Below, in pieces: positions 8,236 to 16,873 of a stretch of 64,000 nucleotides of DNA. Below the pieces are notes generated by a model. That model saw only the letters and a program-made list of their open reading frames with translations, was not told the origin of the DNA and ran no database searches. A program made the position numbers and the translations under genes. The stretch spans positions 1,860,001 through 1,924,000 of the forward strand of contig NZ_LT670817.1 in assembly GCF_900129425.1 (NCBI RefSeq), in the 5' to 3' direction. The stretch is from Bradyrhizobium erythrophlei. GTDB lineage: Bacteria; Pseudomonadota; Alphaproteobacteria; Rhizobiales; Xanthobacteraceae. Numbering within the stretch: the first letter of the stretch is position 1; each line of letters starts with the position of its first letter.

Positions 8236-8967
8236 CTATCGAGCAGTCGCCGCCGCAACAACGCGGCTGGTCGCTGGCGACAATTGCGAACGTAGATTGT
8301 CGCGCGACATGATCACCCTGCCTCTGAAAATACGGGCGGACCGCGATTCGAAATACGTCCGCAATTCCCTCGTATAGAAGCCAATTGAAGGCTCCTCGTT
8401 GAATTCAAGCGCAATGATACCGCCGGGATTGAGGTAATTCTCTTCAAGGTCGCCGAGGAAGAAATCCCACTCGCCGATTCCCCACAAGCTCTCCGTCTTG
8501 TGTCCGTTAAAGCAAATCTGGTGAGCGGTGATGACGTCAAACCGCCGGTTGATAGCCGGCAGGTTCTTATATGCTTCAATCCGAAAGCCGGTTCTGGACA
8601 GACCGAAAAGCGCGATCATGTCGCGATAGAATGGATAGTCCGGAAGGTCGATGCCGTGGACGTCGTGGCCAAGGTATTTGCAGCAATACAGGAAATAGCC
8701 GGCGCCACAGCCCAAATCCAGGACCGAGGCGTACGCCGACTTGTCGAGCCCCAATTCGATCGCGCGCATCATTTTCGACCGCAGCCACAGTTGCTTGTCA
8801 AAATATTTGTAACTGTCATATCCCTCCGAAGCATGCCTGCCGATTACCTCCTGAAACCTCGCTTGATCGATCGAGGCGTCGGCTTTCGCAGCAAGCGTGC
8901 GAGCCCTGAGGAAGTTGGGAATGTCGGAAATCGAATACTGCAGGCGTCCAGAGTTAGCGAATAGCAT
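8236..8967 (-). CDS. Class I SAM-dependent methyltransferase
   Basis: A 243-residue methyltransferase. Motif I is VLDLGCGAGYFLYC near residues 81-94, followed by HGIDLPDYPFY as the acidic-loop region, then FDVITAHQICF and NPGGIIALEFNEEP as post-motif strands. It would methylate a small molecule or sugar; no substrate-specific feature is visible. GGAGTG precedes ATG 8967. It is the last gene of the - strand exopolysaccharide series, so a role in decorating the polysaccharide or its precursor is plausible but inferred. Confidence 0.8.
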   Translation of the reverse strand: MLFANSGRLQYSISDIPNFLRARTLAAKADASIDQARFQEVIGRHASEGYDSYKYFDKQLWLRSKMMRAIELGLDKSAYASVLDLGCGAGYFLYCCKYLGHDVHGIDLPDYPFYRDMIALFGLSRTGFRIEAYKNLPAINRRFDVITAHQICFNGHKTESLWGIGEWDFFLGDLEENYLNPGGIIALEFNEEPSIGFYTRELRTYFESRSARIFRGRVIMSRDNLRSQLSPATSRVVAAATAR

Positions 8968-9177
8968 GGCAACACTCCATCGGGGCTATGCTTGGCCGTA
9001 AGCGTGGTTGCGAAAACGAATGTGCTGCAGTGAAAGTGCTCTCACCCTTCATCTGCCTTGAGTCAGCAAAGTGGCGGCATCTGGAGGCGCTTGCTGGTGT
9101 TCGCACGATCCGATTGCTTTTCCGAAACGGGAACGCGCAAGAGCATGTCTCTTGATGGTGAGGGCGGTTGCCGACAT

Positions 9178-9462
9178 TCAATCCTTCCACGGCCTGAACG
9201 GCTTTGCATCGCCGGGACGAAGGCCGCCGACGTGGCGCAGAATATCGTCATAGGCGTGGTCGCTGACCTTGTATGTGATGATATCGTCGACGGGCTTGCC
9301 GTCGCTGGTGAGGCGCAGATGCAGCGAGAGGGTGCCGTCGTCCAGCATGGTTGCGGTACCGGCAAAGGGCATCGATGGTCTGGCGTCCGATGATCGTGAC
9401 TCCTGGGCGGCGCAAGCGCCGACCATGCCCAGCATGATGAGGACGAGGATGTTCTTATGCAT
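9178..9462 (-). CDS. Small putative lipoprotein
   Basis: A 94-residue protein with a short hydrophobic leader (KNILVLIMLGMVG) and a lipobox-like VGAC, predicting lipidation at Cys17 and anchoring in the outer or inner membrane. The mature part is soluble and includes a stretch resembling a small beta domain (MLDDGTLSLHLRLTSDGKP). ATG 9462 is chosen because CGGAGATC lies just before it and the signal peptide then begins correctly; an in-frame ATG at 9513 would spoil it. Function unknown. Confidence 0.6.
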   Translation of the reverse strand: MHKNILVLIMLGMVGACAAQESRSSDARPSMPFAGTATMLDDGTLSLHLRLTSDGKPVDDIITYKVSDHAYDDILRHVGGLRPGDAKPFRPWKD

Positions 9463-9509
9463 GATCTCCGTCCACGGCCGGCGCATCGCAAGCAAAAACG
9501 GGCGCGGCC

Positions 9510-10253
9510 TCATTCGATATCGGACCGCCGCCAGACGCCAATGACCCGTCCCGTGTCTGGATCGTCGTCTTCGCGCAACAGTTCAAACGGCGGCGGCAGG
9601 CTGAAGGGCGGTGCGCACAGGTTCAGGTGGCGCACCTGGCCATACCTGATGTCGGCATTTTGTCGTGCATTGGGATAGGTGGTCGCCAACAGATAACGAA
9701 TGGGGGATCGCCGAAACTGATTGATGGCGATCCGGACCGCTTCGTCAGGAAAATGGATCATGAGGTCCCGCGCCAGCCATGCGTGGACGTCTGGTAGCGG
9801 CTCGCGGAGAACATCGAGCTCCAGGAACTCAGTATCGGGATATTTGCCGCGGTTCTCGACGATGAGATCGTGAACAATGTCGGCCCCGATATATCTAAAG
9901 CCGGATGGCCAGTGGACATGTCTCATCCAGTGAAAGTCGCCGCAAGGAGCGTCCAGCAGCGAGTGAATGGAGTGACGGCGAACGAATTCGGGGAGCGCGG
10001 CTCTGACCGACACCGTTCGCTTCAGTTCCGCCCCCCAACCGCTGCGGCTCTCGCCGTTGTTCCACCAGTTCCTTCTGAAAATATTCGTAAAGACCTGTTT
10101 CGGGCTATCGGTGCCAAGGCTGTCCACCGTCATCCGTTCGTTGATGATCGAACGGAGTTTGCGCGGCGCATTATTGCGAATCGATGCATAAAAGCGTGGC
10201 GTATGCTTCTTGAGCAACAACGCTGTTTCCGTGACGGCTCTTGAAAGCTGCAT
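9510..10253 (-). CDS. Class I methyltransferase-like protein
   Basis: A 247-residue protein. The segment SLLDAPCGDFHWM (about residues 96-108) is a methyltransferase motif I, followed by YIGADIVHDLI as the acidic-loop strand and RDLMIHFPDEAV as motif IV/post-I. Such proteins are common beside glycosyltransferases. The N-terminus of about 80 residues is basic and lacks known motifs. A GGAAGACC ribosome-binding site precedes ATG 10253. It lies between the GH10 gene and the small lipoprotein gene, in the same direction. The substrate is unknown, possibly a sugar residue of the exopolysaccharide. Confidence 0.72.
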   Translation of the reverse strand: MQLSRAVTETALLLKKHTPRFYASIRNNAPRKLRSIINERMTVDSLGTDSPKQVFTNIFRRNWWNNGESRSGWGAELKRTVSVRAALPEFVRRHSIHSLLDAPCGDFHWMRHVHWPSGFRYIGADIVHDLIVENRGKYPDTEFLELDVLREPLPDVHAWLARDLMIHFPDEAVRIAINQFRRSPIRYLLATTYPNARQNADIRYGQVRHLNLCAPPFSLPPPFELLREDDDPDTGRVIGVWRRSDIE

Positions 10254-10276
10254 GCCGGTCTTCCTGTCTTTATTGG

Positions 10277-11401
10277 TCAGCGCGCCTGCCCGTTTGTGGC
10301 GTGATCAGGACGCCGGGCGTTCTCGAAGGCTTGCGCGATGGCGCCCCACAGCGGTTTTGCCTGCATCCGGTCGTCATAGGGCAGAGGGCGGGGAAGCCGC
10401 GCCGCCGTCGGGTTTTTGGCTCGGAATATTCCACGATAGAACGAGTAATTGTCGGCCAGTTCCCAGGTGATCAATGCCTTGACGGCCGGATGCCGCAGCG
10501 TCGTTTCCAGAAACTGTTGTGCTGTCCTGGCGACGGCCGCATCCCGGGCGGTGACATCGTCTGGAAAGACGTCGTCACAGACATCGAACTCGGTGATGTA
10601 GATGTCGACGCCCAGATCGGCCAGCGCATGCACGAATTCGTCGAATCGCGCGGGGTCGTGTGGATATTGCGGTTGCAGATGTCCCTGCAGGCCGACGACA
10701 TCTATCTTCACGCCGGCATTCTTCAGATCGGCGACCAGCTTCAATAGCCCGCGGCGGACGGCGAGCCCGAGTTCGTCGTCGCGTTCGGTCTGCGCCTCGT
10801 TCAGCACGAATTTAGTGTTGCGATCGACCGCTGCTGCGCGTTCGAAGGCGCGGCGCACATAATCGGGGCCGAAGGCATCGTACCAGGGGCCAAGCCGGAA
10901 GCCACCGGGCGCCTTGTGCCCGGGCCAGAATGGCTCATTGACGACGTCCCATGACTGCAGTTTTCCCGAATATCGCGCGACAACCTCGTCGATATAGGAA
11001 TCGAAAAAGATCCGCCGTTCGCCGGTGGTCAGCTTTTTTACCCAGTCCGGGTTCCATTCGTTCCAGATCAGGCAGTGTCCACGCATTGCAATCCCATGCT
11101 GATCGCAGAAAGCGAGCAGCCTGTCGGCGCTCTCGAAATGTTTGGGGCCGGGCTGCGGCGCAATCCGTCCGATCTTCAGCGCGACGTCGGTCGTAATGAT
11201 TTTCGTCTGCGTGATGTAGAGATCGCGATATGCCGGATCGGTATCGATCACCTCCGCCGCTGCTGAGCCGAACAGGAGGCCTTTGCTGGCGGCGATCGCG
11301 CCCAGACCCGGTGTGGGCGCCGCGACGGCAACGCGCCCGTTGGTCGCGGCGACGCTGGCAGCAGCCAGTTGCAAAAGGCGACGGCGCGAAACGTCAATCA
11401 T
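10277..11401 (-). CDS. Endo-1,4-beta-glycanase of glycoside hydrolase family 10 (xylanase-like), Tat-exported
   Basis: A 374-residue protein starting with a twin-arginine signal (SRRRLLQLAAASVAA), then a GH10 TIM barrel. Visible signatures are GHCLIWNEWNPDW, WDVVNEPF with acid/base Glu156, and YITEFDV with nucleophile Glu271; the 115-residue spacing is normal for GH10. GH10 enzymes hydrolyse beta-1,4 backbones, mostly xylan, with retention. ATG 11401 is chosen because the signal peptide begins there; the upstream open reading is unsupported. The neighbours are exopolysaccharide glycosyltransferases and no xylose-use genes are nearby. A role in trimming or releasing a beta-1,4-linked exopolysaccharide is therefore more likely than plant xylan use; that is inference. 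Confidence 0.88.
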   Translation of the reverse strand: MIDVSRRRLLQLAAASVAATNGRVAVAAPTPGLGAIAASKGLLFGSAAAEVIDTDPAYRDLYITQTKIITTDVALKIGRIAPQPGPKHFESADRLLAFCDQHGIAMRGHCLIWNEWNPDWVKKLTTGERRIFFDSYIDEVVARYSGKLQSWDVVNEPFWPGHKAPGGFRLGPWYDAFGPDYVRRAFERAAAVDRNTKFVLNEAQTERDDELGLAVRRGLLKLVADLKNAGVKIDVVGLQGHLQPQYPHDPARFDEFVHALADLGVDIYITEFDVCDDVFPDDVTARDAAVARTAQQFLETTLRHPAVKALITWELADNYSFYRGIFRAKNPTAARLPRPLPYDDRMQAKPLWGAIAQAFENARRPDHATNGQAR

Positions 11402-11472
11402 GCGGTAGCTCTCGTTTTTCGTAATCGTAACGGGATCGTTGCGTTGCAATATCGCGATTGTATGGCCATGAC

Positions 11473-11880
11473 TCAGAAAGTGCCTTTGATCTTCTGACAC
11501 GATGTCGATGACGTCGATGATATCTTCACGATGGCCACCATGGACTTGTCTTCGAGCAGTTCCTTTTGTGTCAGGAAGTGCAAAGTAGAGCGGGGATAGG
11601 CGTCGCAGAATTGAGAGAGCGTCGCTGCAGTCGCCGCGACGCTGTCCTGTTTTGGAATCACCGCGATGCCGCCATCTTTCAAGATGTAGGCATCCCTGAC
11701 ATTCGCCATGGCGGCGGCCGCCAGGCATATCTTGAACAAATCCTCATACGCCTGCGGCGGAAGCGCGAGGTCGCCGCCAAGGCTGCCAAGCAAGTACTCA
11801 CGGCTCTTGCCGCAGTTGTCGGCCCGCGCAGTACCGGCGGCAAGTGCGAGAAAACTGGCAATCAGTGCAAATCTCTTCAT
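11473..11880 (-). CDS. Small secreted protein of unknown function
   Basis: A 135-residue protein with a Sec signal peptide (KRFALIASFLALAAGTARA, cleavage after residue 20). The mature domain has four cysteines (in DNCGKS, KICLAA, QFCDAY and TSCQKI), which suggests disulfides in the periplasm. The pattern of a central alanine-rich helix followed by C-x-A-Y-P resembles small Rap1a/Tai-like periplasmic domains, but I cannot assign it. It sits between the GT4 gene and the GH10 gene in the same direction. Confidence 0.6.
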   Translation of the reverse strand: MKRFALIASFLALAAGTARADNCGKSREYLLGSLGGDLALPPQAYEDLFKICLAAAAMANVRDAYILKDGGIAVIPKQDSVAATAATLSQFCDAYPRSTLHFLTQKELLEDKSMVAIVKISSTSSTSCQKIKGTF

Positions 11881-11886
11881 GACGCA

Positions 11887-13110
11887 TCAGGCCGGATGCG
11901 GCGTGGGATCGGGCTGGCGCGCCTTGACCGCCACTGCGAGCCCGTCAGAAATATTCTCGACGCTTCGTTTTGCGGATCGAGACAGGCCGTAGGTTTCGGC
12001 CGCGCAGCGTTCCCATGACAAGGCGGCGGCATGGGCCGAAGCGCCGGCCGCGAGAAGGGATCGTGCATCGGTGTCCTCGGCGAGTTCTGCGATGGCGCGC
12101 GCGACAGCCTCTACGGATGGCGGCACGAGCAGCCCCGTTTCGTCGGCAAGAACCGCGTCGGGAACGCCGCCGATCGCGGTCGCCACGCTCGGAAGGCCCG
12201 TGGCTGCAGCTTCCAGGTAGACAAGCCCGAACCCTTCGACCCGGCCGGAGCCATCCGGCACGCCGCTCAGGCAAAAGAAGTCAGCCGCGCCATAGATGTC
12301 GCGAATCTGCTCGTCGGGCAGCGAACCGAGAAAGCGGACATCGCAGTCCGTGGTCGCGGCGAGTCGCCTCAATTCATCCACATAGTCGGGCTCGCCGTCC
12401 GGACCGATCACCAGCCAGGTGATGCGCCTGCGCAGTTCTCCGGAAAGAGTGGAAAGGGCGGCAAGCGTGACGAGATGCCCCTTGCGCCGTGTGATCCGGG
12501 CAACCGTCACGACAACAAGCCGGTCGGGCGCCAGTCCGTACGCTGCCCGTGTTGCGGCCCGACCATTCCGCTGACCGAACCAGAATTCCGACACGCCGAG
12601 CTGTACGGCATTGATACGCTGGGCGTCGACGGCAAACCGCTCGCGGAACAATTCTCTCGTGTACCCGCTGTTGGCGACGATCTCGGTTCGCGCCCCGAAT
12701 ACGCCCGCGCTTCGAATCGCGAGGCGTTTGAGCGGCGTCTGGGTCTCGTTGATCTCCGTGCCATGGACGGTCATCAGCAGGCGCGCTTGCGTCAGGCCCC
12801 GTGAAAGTGCCACCGGGATGAAAAACGGCCAGTCCGCGGCATGGATTACGTCGTAGCGTTCCATCCGGACACGGCTTCGCGCGAGCAGGATCTTGCACGG
12901 AAGATCGCGCATCGAATGCAGGCCGCCGCGAAAACGTCGGACTTCAAAAGGCAAAGCGCGATCCGCGGTCGCGGTATCCTGAGCGTAATCCGGAGCGATC
13001 ACCGTGACGTCAGCACCGAGATCGGTAGCGGCGGAGGCGATCTCCCGCGAATAGGTGCCGATTCCACCGGTGGCGGGGGCGAACTCGCTGGTGAGCAGGA
13101 GAATATTCAC
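11887..13110 (-). CDS. Glycosyltransferase family 4 (GT-B fold)
   Basis: A 407-residue GT-B glycosyltransferase. The N-terminal domain begins NILLLTSEFAPATGGIGTYSREIA, whose glycine loop is typical of retaining GT4 enzymes. The C-terminal domain has VARITRRKGH, FLGSLPDEQI and the E-x7-E motif in EGFGLVYLE followed by AAATGLPSVA, then ETGLLVPP. It would add a sugar from a nucleotide donor to the growing lipid-linked repeat on the cytoplasmic face. The start is GTG 13110, preceded by GAGGAGACGCC. It follows the GT gene at 13120 by 9 nt. Donor and linkage cannot be read from sequence. Confidence 0.87.
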   Translation of the reverse strand: MNILLLTSEFAPATGGIGTYSREIASAATDLGADVTVIAPDYAQDTATADRALPFEVRRFRGGLHSMRDLPCKILLARSRVRMERYDVIHAADWPFFIPVALSRGLTQARLLMTVHGTEINETQTPLKRLAIRSAGVFGARTEIVANSGYTRELFRERFAVDAQRINAVQLGVSEFWFGQRNGRAATRAAYGLAPDRLVVVTVARITRRKGHLVTLAALSTLSGELRRRITWLVIGPDGEPDYVDELRRLAATTDCDVRFLGSLPDEQIRDIYGAADFFCLSGVPDGSGRVEGFGLVYLEAAATGLPSVATAIGGVPDAVLADETGLLVPPSVEAVARAIAELAEDTDARSLLAAGASAHAAALSWERCAAETYGLSRSAKRSVENISDGLAVAVKARQPDPTPHPA

Positions 13111-13119
13111 GGCGTCTCC

Positions 13120-14397
13120 TCAGGATGCCTGGGACGCAACGGTCATGCCCCGCGCATTCTGAATTTCCTGGTGGTAGCGGAAGACGCGCGCAAGCTGGCT
13201 GCCTGGGGTGAAGTCCGCGATGGCGCCGGCAATTCGCGCCGGGTTCATTGCGCCCGCGTCGATGGCGTCGCGGACATCGACGAACCGTTGCGCGAGCGCC
13301 TCTGCCATGTCTTCGGCCGAGCCGGCCCGTGCCACCAGAAATCCGCTGTCGCCATCGTGGATCACCGATTCAAGTTGCGGCAAATGCACGGCGACGACGG
13401 GGCGCCCGATCGCCAGCGTCTCAAGCACGACGCGCGGCATACCCTCAAATTCGGAAGTGAGGATGCCCGCATGCGCGTCCGCGAGGGTTGCGGCCATTCC
13501 CGCGGCATCCTTGAAACCGTGACGAATGGTGATGTCTTCGATCGCCGAGAATTCGGCAAAGCGATAGGGATCGCTGGTCCCGATATAGTGAAACTCGATA
13601 CCGCCCTGCAGCCGACTGCGCAGGCGGTCGATGGCGCGGAACATCAGCGGCGGATCCTTGAATTCGTCGAGCCTTCCGGCAAACACCACCTTGAACGGTG
13701 CCGAGCTGGCGGGCAGGGGTTGCGGCCGGAATATATCCGTGTTGACCCAAGTCCAGAGCGTATCGATCTTGTGCTTTCGACGCGGATAGGTCTTCTGCAG
13801 CCGTTCCGTGATGAAGGGGTTGACGCAAAGGAATTTCGCGCTGGTGGCGACAGCGAATCGTTCGCCGGCGTTGTGGACGAACGAATATTTCCGCAGCAGC
13901 GAATCCATCTGCAGTTTCGGTGCTCCCTCGCCGTGCAACATCTGGACAAACGGCAGTCTGAGCAGTGCTGGCAGCCACGAGAACTCGACCCGACGCAGGT
14001 CGATCGAACATCGCCGCGAGCGGATCAACCTTGCGATCAGGCCGAAATGGCGCAATAGCGCCACGAAAAACTGACCGGTCAGTGATGTGCGGATGCTGCG
14101 GGCGGCTTCGCGCGCCTGCCGGTCCGAGTATCGCAGGATCGGTAGAAAATCGAAAGTGCGCCCCCGAAAAGTGAGCCTGTGAATCTCGCCAAGCCTGAGA
14201 TCTCCGGTAGAATCGACGCCGATGAAAAGCAAATCGGTATCGTCAGGATGAAAGGTGATGAAGTCTCGAATGTAGGTCTCCAAACCACCGACCTTCTCGC
14301 CACGCGGATCGAACGGGTGGATGAGGCAGATCTGGTATTTGGGTTTGACGCGATTCGAATTTCGTGCGCGCAACGCCAGTGTTACCGTCGAAGTCAT
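13120..14397 (-). CDS. Glycosyltransferase, GT-B fold (GT4-like)
   Basis: A 425-residue glycosyltransferase. The N-terminal domain has ICLIHPFDPRGEKVGGLETYIRDF, with the Gly-Gly loop; the C-terminal domain has VVFAGRLDEFKDP, then TSEFEGMPRVVLETLAIG (the E-x7-E type motif) and GDSGFLVARAG. ATG 14397 overlaps the stop of the WecG-type gene by four bases (ATGA), so the two are translationally coupled; the longer reading from 14472 is not needed. Role: one step of repeat-unit assembly in the cytoplasm. Sugar specificity unknown. Confidence 0.87.
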   Translation of the reverse strand: MTSTVTLALRARNSNRVKPKYQICLIHPFDPRGEKVGGLETYIRDFITFHPDDTDLLFIGVDSTGDLRLGEIHRLTFRGRTFDFLPILRYSDRQAREAARSIRTSLTGQFFVALLRHFGLIARLIRSRRCSIDLRRVEFSWLPALLRLPFVQMLHGEGAPKLQMDSLLRKYSFVHNAGERFAVATSAKFLCVNPFITERLQKTYPRRKHKIDTLWTWVNTDIFRPQPLPASSAPFKVVFAGRLDEFKDPPLMFRAIDRLRSRLQGGIEFHYIGTSDPYRFAEFSAIEDITIRHGFKDAAGMAATLADAHAGILTSEFEGMPRVVLETLAIGRPVVAVHLPQLESVIHDGDSGFLVARAGSAEDMAEALAQRFVDVRDAIDAGAMNPARIAGAIADFTPGSQLARVFRYHQEIQNARGMTVASQAS

Positions 14398-15185
14398 GCC
14401 GCTTTCCTCATCCGTGCGTTGACAATCTGGGGAATGGTGCGGGCCACCAGCCGCGGGACTACCGCCACGCAACGCGCATAGCGCGGTCCAAGCCGCCGCG
14501 GATCACGTAACATTCGCCACGCCCATTCGAGTCCGGCCTTCTGTGTAATAGAGGGTGCGCGGGTTTGGGTGCCGGCAATGAAATCGAGGGCGGCGCCGAT
14601 GCAGAGCAATCCGGTTCCGTTGAGCCGATCGAGGCAGCGCGCCGCGAACAGTTCCTGACGCGGAGCGCCGAGCGCGAGGAAGCATAGTTTGGCGCCGGAG
14701 GCGCGGATGCTGTCGATCGCGAAGTCGGCTTCACTGGAATAGGGATCGAAATTGGCCGCCGGAGCATAGTAGCCCGCGACCTGCAGTCCTCGAAATCGTT
14801 TGGACAAACGTTCTGCCGTGATGGAGAGCGTTCGATCGTTTGAACCCATCATGAATATGGGAAGTCGTTTTTTTTGTGCTTCCCGGCAGACGGGTTCGAC
14901 AAGGTCAGCGCCGGTCGTGCGTCTGATCCGCGTGCCCATGAGACGGCTCAACACGACAATGGGAAAGCCGTCAGCCGTCACAAAGCGAGCCCGCCGATAG
15001 GCGGCGCGGAAATCGGGCCGCTGCTGCAATTGCACAACATGATCGAGATTGAGCGTGCAGACACAGAAATTATCGCCGTGTTCCGCCGCTGAAACGATCG
15101 ATGAAACGGCTTCGGGGAGCGAAACAACGTTGATGGTGATACCATCGACGGTGAGATTGCGATGGTGCGGTTTCTGCGTGTCCAA
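14394..15185 (-). CDS. WecG/TagA/CpsF-family glycosyltransferase (GT26, GumM-like)
   Basis: A 263-residue protein of the GT26 family. It shows VCTLNLDHVVQLQQRPDFRAA with the T-x-N strand, ADGFPIVVLSRLMG (family signature D-G-x-P-[IV]-V), then IFMMGSND and LCFLALGAPRQELF (the G-x-P-x-Q-E motif), and GAALDFIAGTQTRAP near the end. GT26 members add beta-linked ManNAc (WecG, TagA) or beta-1,4-glucose (GumM of xanthan synthesis). The start is TTG 15185 with AGGAG about 10 nt upstream; no in-frame ATG fits. The context with ManC and GT4 enzymes favours a GumM-like step, but this is inference. Confidence 0.88.
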   Translation of the reverse strand: MDTQKPHHRNLTVDGITINVVSLPEAVSSIVSAAEHGDNFCVCTLNLDHVVQLQQRPDFRAAYRRARFVTADGFPIVVLSRLMGTRIRRTTGADLVEPVCREAQKKRLPIFMMGSNDRTLSITAERLSKRFRGLQVAGYYAPAANFDPYSSEADFAIDSIRASGAKLCFLALGAPRQELFAARCLDRLNGTGLLCIGAALDFIAGTQTRAPSITQKAGLEWAWRMLRDPRRLGPRYARCVAVVPRLVARTIPQIVNARMRKAA

Positions 15186-15436
15186 CGTGTCGATCTCCTG
15201 ATGGCAATGTGGTCGAGGTACACATGCACAAAAACACCGACAGCGGCGCCCGCAGTGGCCACGGGAACTTGGATGCCGAAAGAATTCTTCCTCGACGAGT
15301 GATGGTACGAAATCGCATTATTGCGACGCAACGATGGCGATGTCGTCGTGCGGTATGTTGAAGAAGACGGCAACGCATTCGTTGAATCGAGATCTGCCAT
15401 GCGTGTGCTTGCAGCGAGTCGTGTTCAGAGTTCTGA

Positions 15437-16870
15437 TTACTGCTGATGCAAATGCAAACGGAGCATTCGAAGCAGCGACGTTGCGTAAACAAGGGCAAGC
15501 AAGGCGATGTAGACGGTCGCACCTGCCGTGATATGTGCCGCGAGGACGACAAGAGACGGCGCCTCCGGAAGGTTACCCAGCAGCGCTGCCATCGCAATTG
15601 TCGCGAATGCGATCGGGACGAGATGACTGAACGGCAGCGTCAAGCCGAATTTCGAAAAGCCGATCGCAAAACTGACGATCGCAGCAGCCATCGCCGCTAT
15701 GACCGTTGCGCCGGCGGCCCCGACCAGTCCCCAATATCGGATAAAGACCAGACTCAGCACGACGGTTACCGTTGCATCGATCGCGGCGACAACGATCATC
15801 AGCCGGGTGCGATTGTGCAGCAGGAACGTCTGATCCACGAAATGCGCGCGCAGGCTGCGAATTGCGCCTGCGAGGGCCGAGAGTGGAAGCACGGCAAGCG
15901 TGACCTGCTGGAACGGGGTAGCGATCAGCAAATGCACGATCTCCACGCGTAGCATGAAGATGCCGGTGATGCTGGGAGCCAGGATTGCGGTCAGCAGCGC
16001 GCTGTTGTCTGCGAGTTGGCGCATCGCAAGCTTGCTCCCGCCTTGCTCCATGCTCTTGACCGCCAGTGGAAAGGCGGCAGCGGTCACCAGCATGGCGGAG
16101 ACCGCCGCAGCGCGCTGGCCGAGACCGTAGCCGACGGCGAACAGCCCGGCTGCGGACACTCCCAGCAGATCGTTGGCGATGAAGCGCGATGCGTTGAGGC
16201 CGACCCAGCCGAGTGCGCCCCCGATCACGATCGGAATGCCGTAATGCAGCGCATGATCGACGATCTCGCGATCGAGCGGCCAAAAGCTACGGCCATAGCC
16301 GATCTTCGGCAGCACGATCACGGCCGCCGCAAGCTGGGCGACGGCGTAGCCGGCAAGCGGCCACTCGGCCGATTGACCGAGCAGCTTGATCAAGACCAGC
16401 CCGACAACAAATCCAATCGAGGGTCCGACGACCTGCTGGATTGTATAGACCCAGATATGGTGACGAACACGGGCGCGCTCGCCGATGTAGAGATTGAGCG
16501 TGCGCGTGATGACATAGCCGATGGTGGCAATGAGAAGCCCGGTATTGGCGTCGGGCGCGATCACGAGAAAGAGAATGGCGGTGACGAGGATGCTTTGGAT
16601 GATGATCGAGGCGAGCATCACCGCATTTTCGGTGCGATAGAACCGCAGTGCTTCGCCGCGATCCTGGTATCGTCCGAAAAACCGCAGCGCGTATTGCGAC
16701 CACCAGGTGAGAAAGGCGATCTGCAGCAGTTCATGGCTCGCGGTGACCAGCGTGATCACACCCAGCGTGTGTTCGTCGACGACATGGGTCCAGACGATCA
16801 TCGCAACCAACTGGAACAGCGGTCCGACAATCTGCGCAGGCAAATAGAGCAAGGTGTGTCGCAGCAGCAT
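15437..16870 (-). CDS. Polysaccharide flippase, Wzx-type (MOP superfamily)
   Basis: A 477-residue membrane protein with about 12-14 hydrophobic segments along its whole length, no signal peptide, and the low-motif composition typical of Wzx/MATE-like polysaccharide transporters. It would flip undecaprenyl-diphosphate-linked repeat units to the periplasm. It begins 3 nt after the acyltransferase stop, in one run with the polymerase and transferases. The 251-nt gap between it and the WecG-type gene downstream shows nothing recognisable. Confidence 0.82.
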   Translation of the reverse strand: MLLRHTLLYLPAQIVGPLFQLVAMIVWTHVVDEHTLGVITLVTASHELLQIAFLTWWSQYALRFFGRYQDRGEALRFYRTENAVMLASIIIQSILVTAILFLVIAPDANTGLLIATIGYVITRTLNLYIGERARVRHHIWVYTIQQVVGPSIGFVVGLVLIKLLGQSAEWPLAGYAVAQLAAAVIVLPKIGYGRSFWPLDREIVDHALHYGIPIVIGGALGWVGLNASRFIANDLLGVSAAGLFAVGYGLGQRAAAVSAMLVTAAAFPLAVKSMEQGGSKLAMRQLADNSALLTAILAPSITGIFMLRVEIVHLLIATPFQQVTLAVLPLSALAGAIRSLRAHFVDQTFLLHNRTRLMIVVAAIDATVTVVLSLVFIRYWGLVGAAGATVIAAMAAAIVSFAIGFSKFGLTLPFSHLVPIAFATIAMAALLGNLPEAPSLVVLAAHITAGATVYIALLALVYATSLLRMLRLHLHQQ

Positions 16871-16873
16871 GTG

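Noticed and set aside
12841..14058. 405-residue + strand frame
   Set aside because: Antisense to two glycosyltransferase genes with clear motifs.
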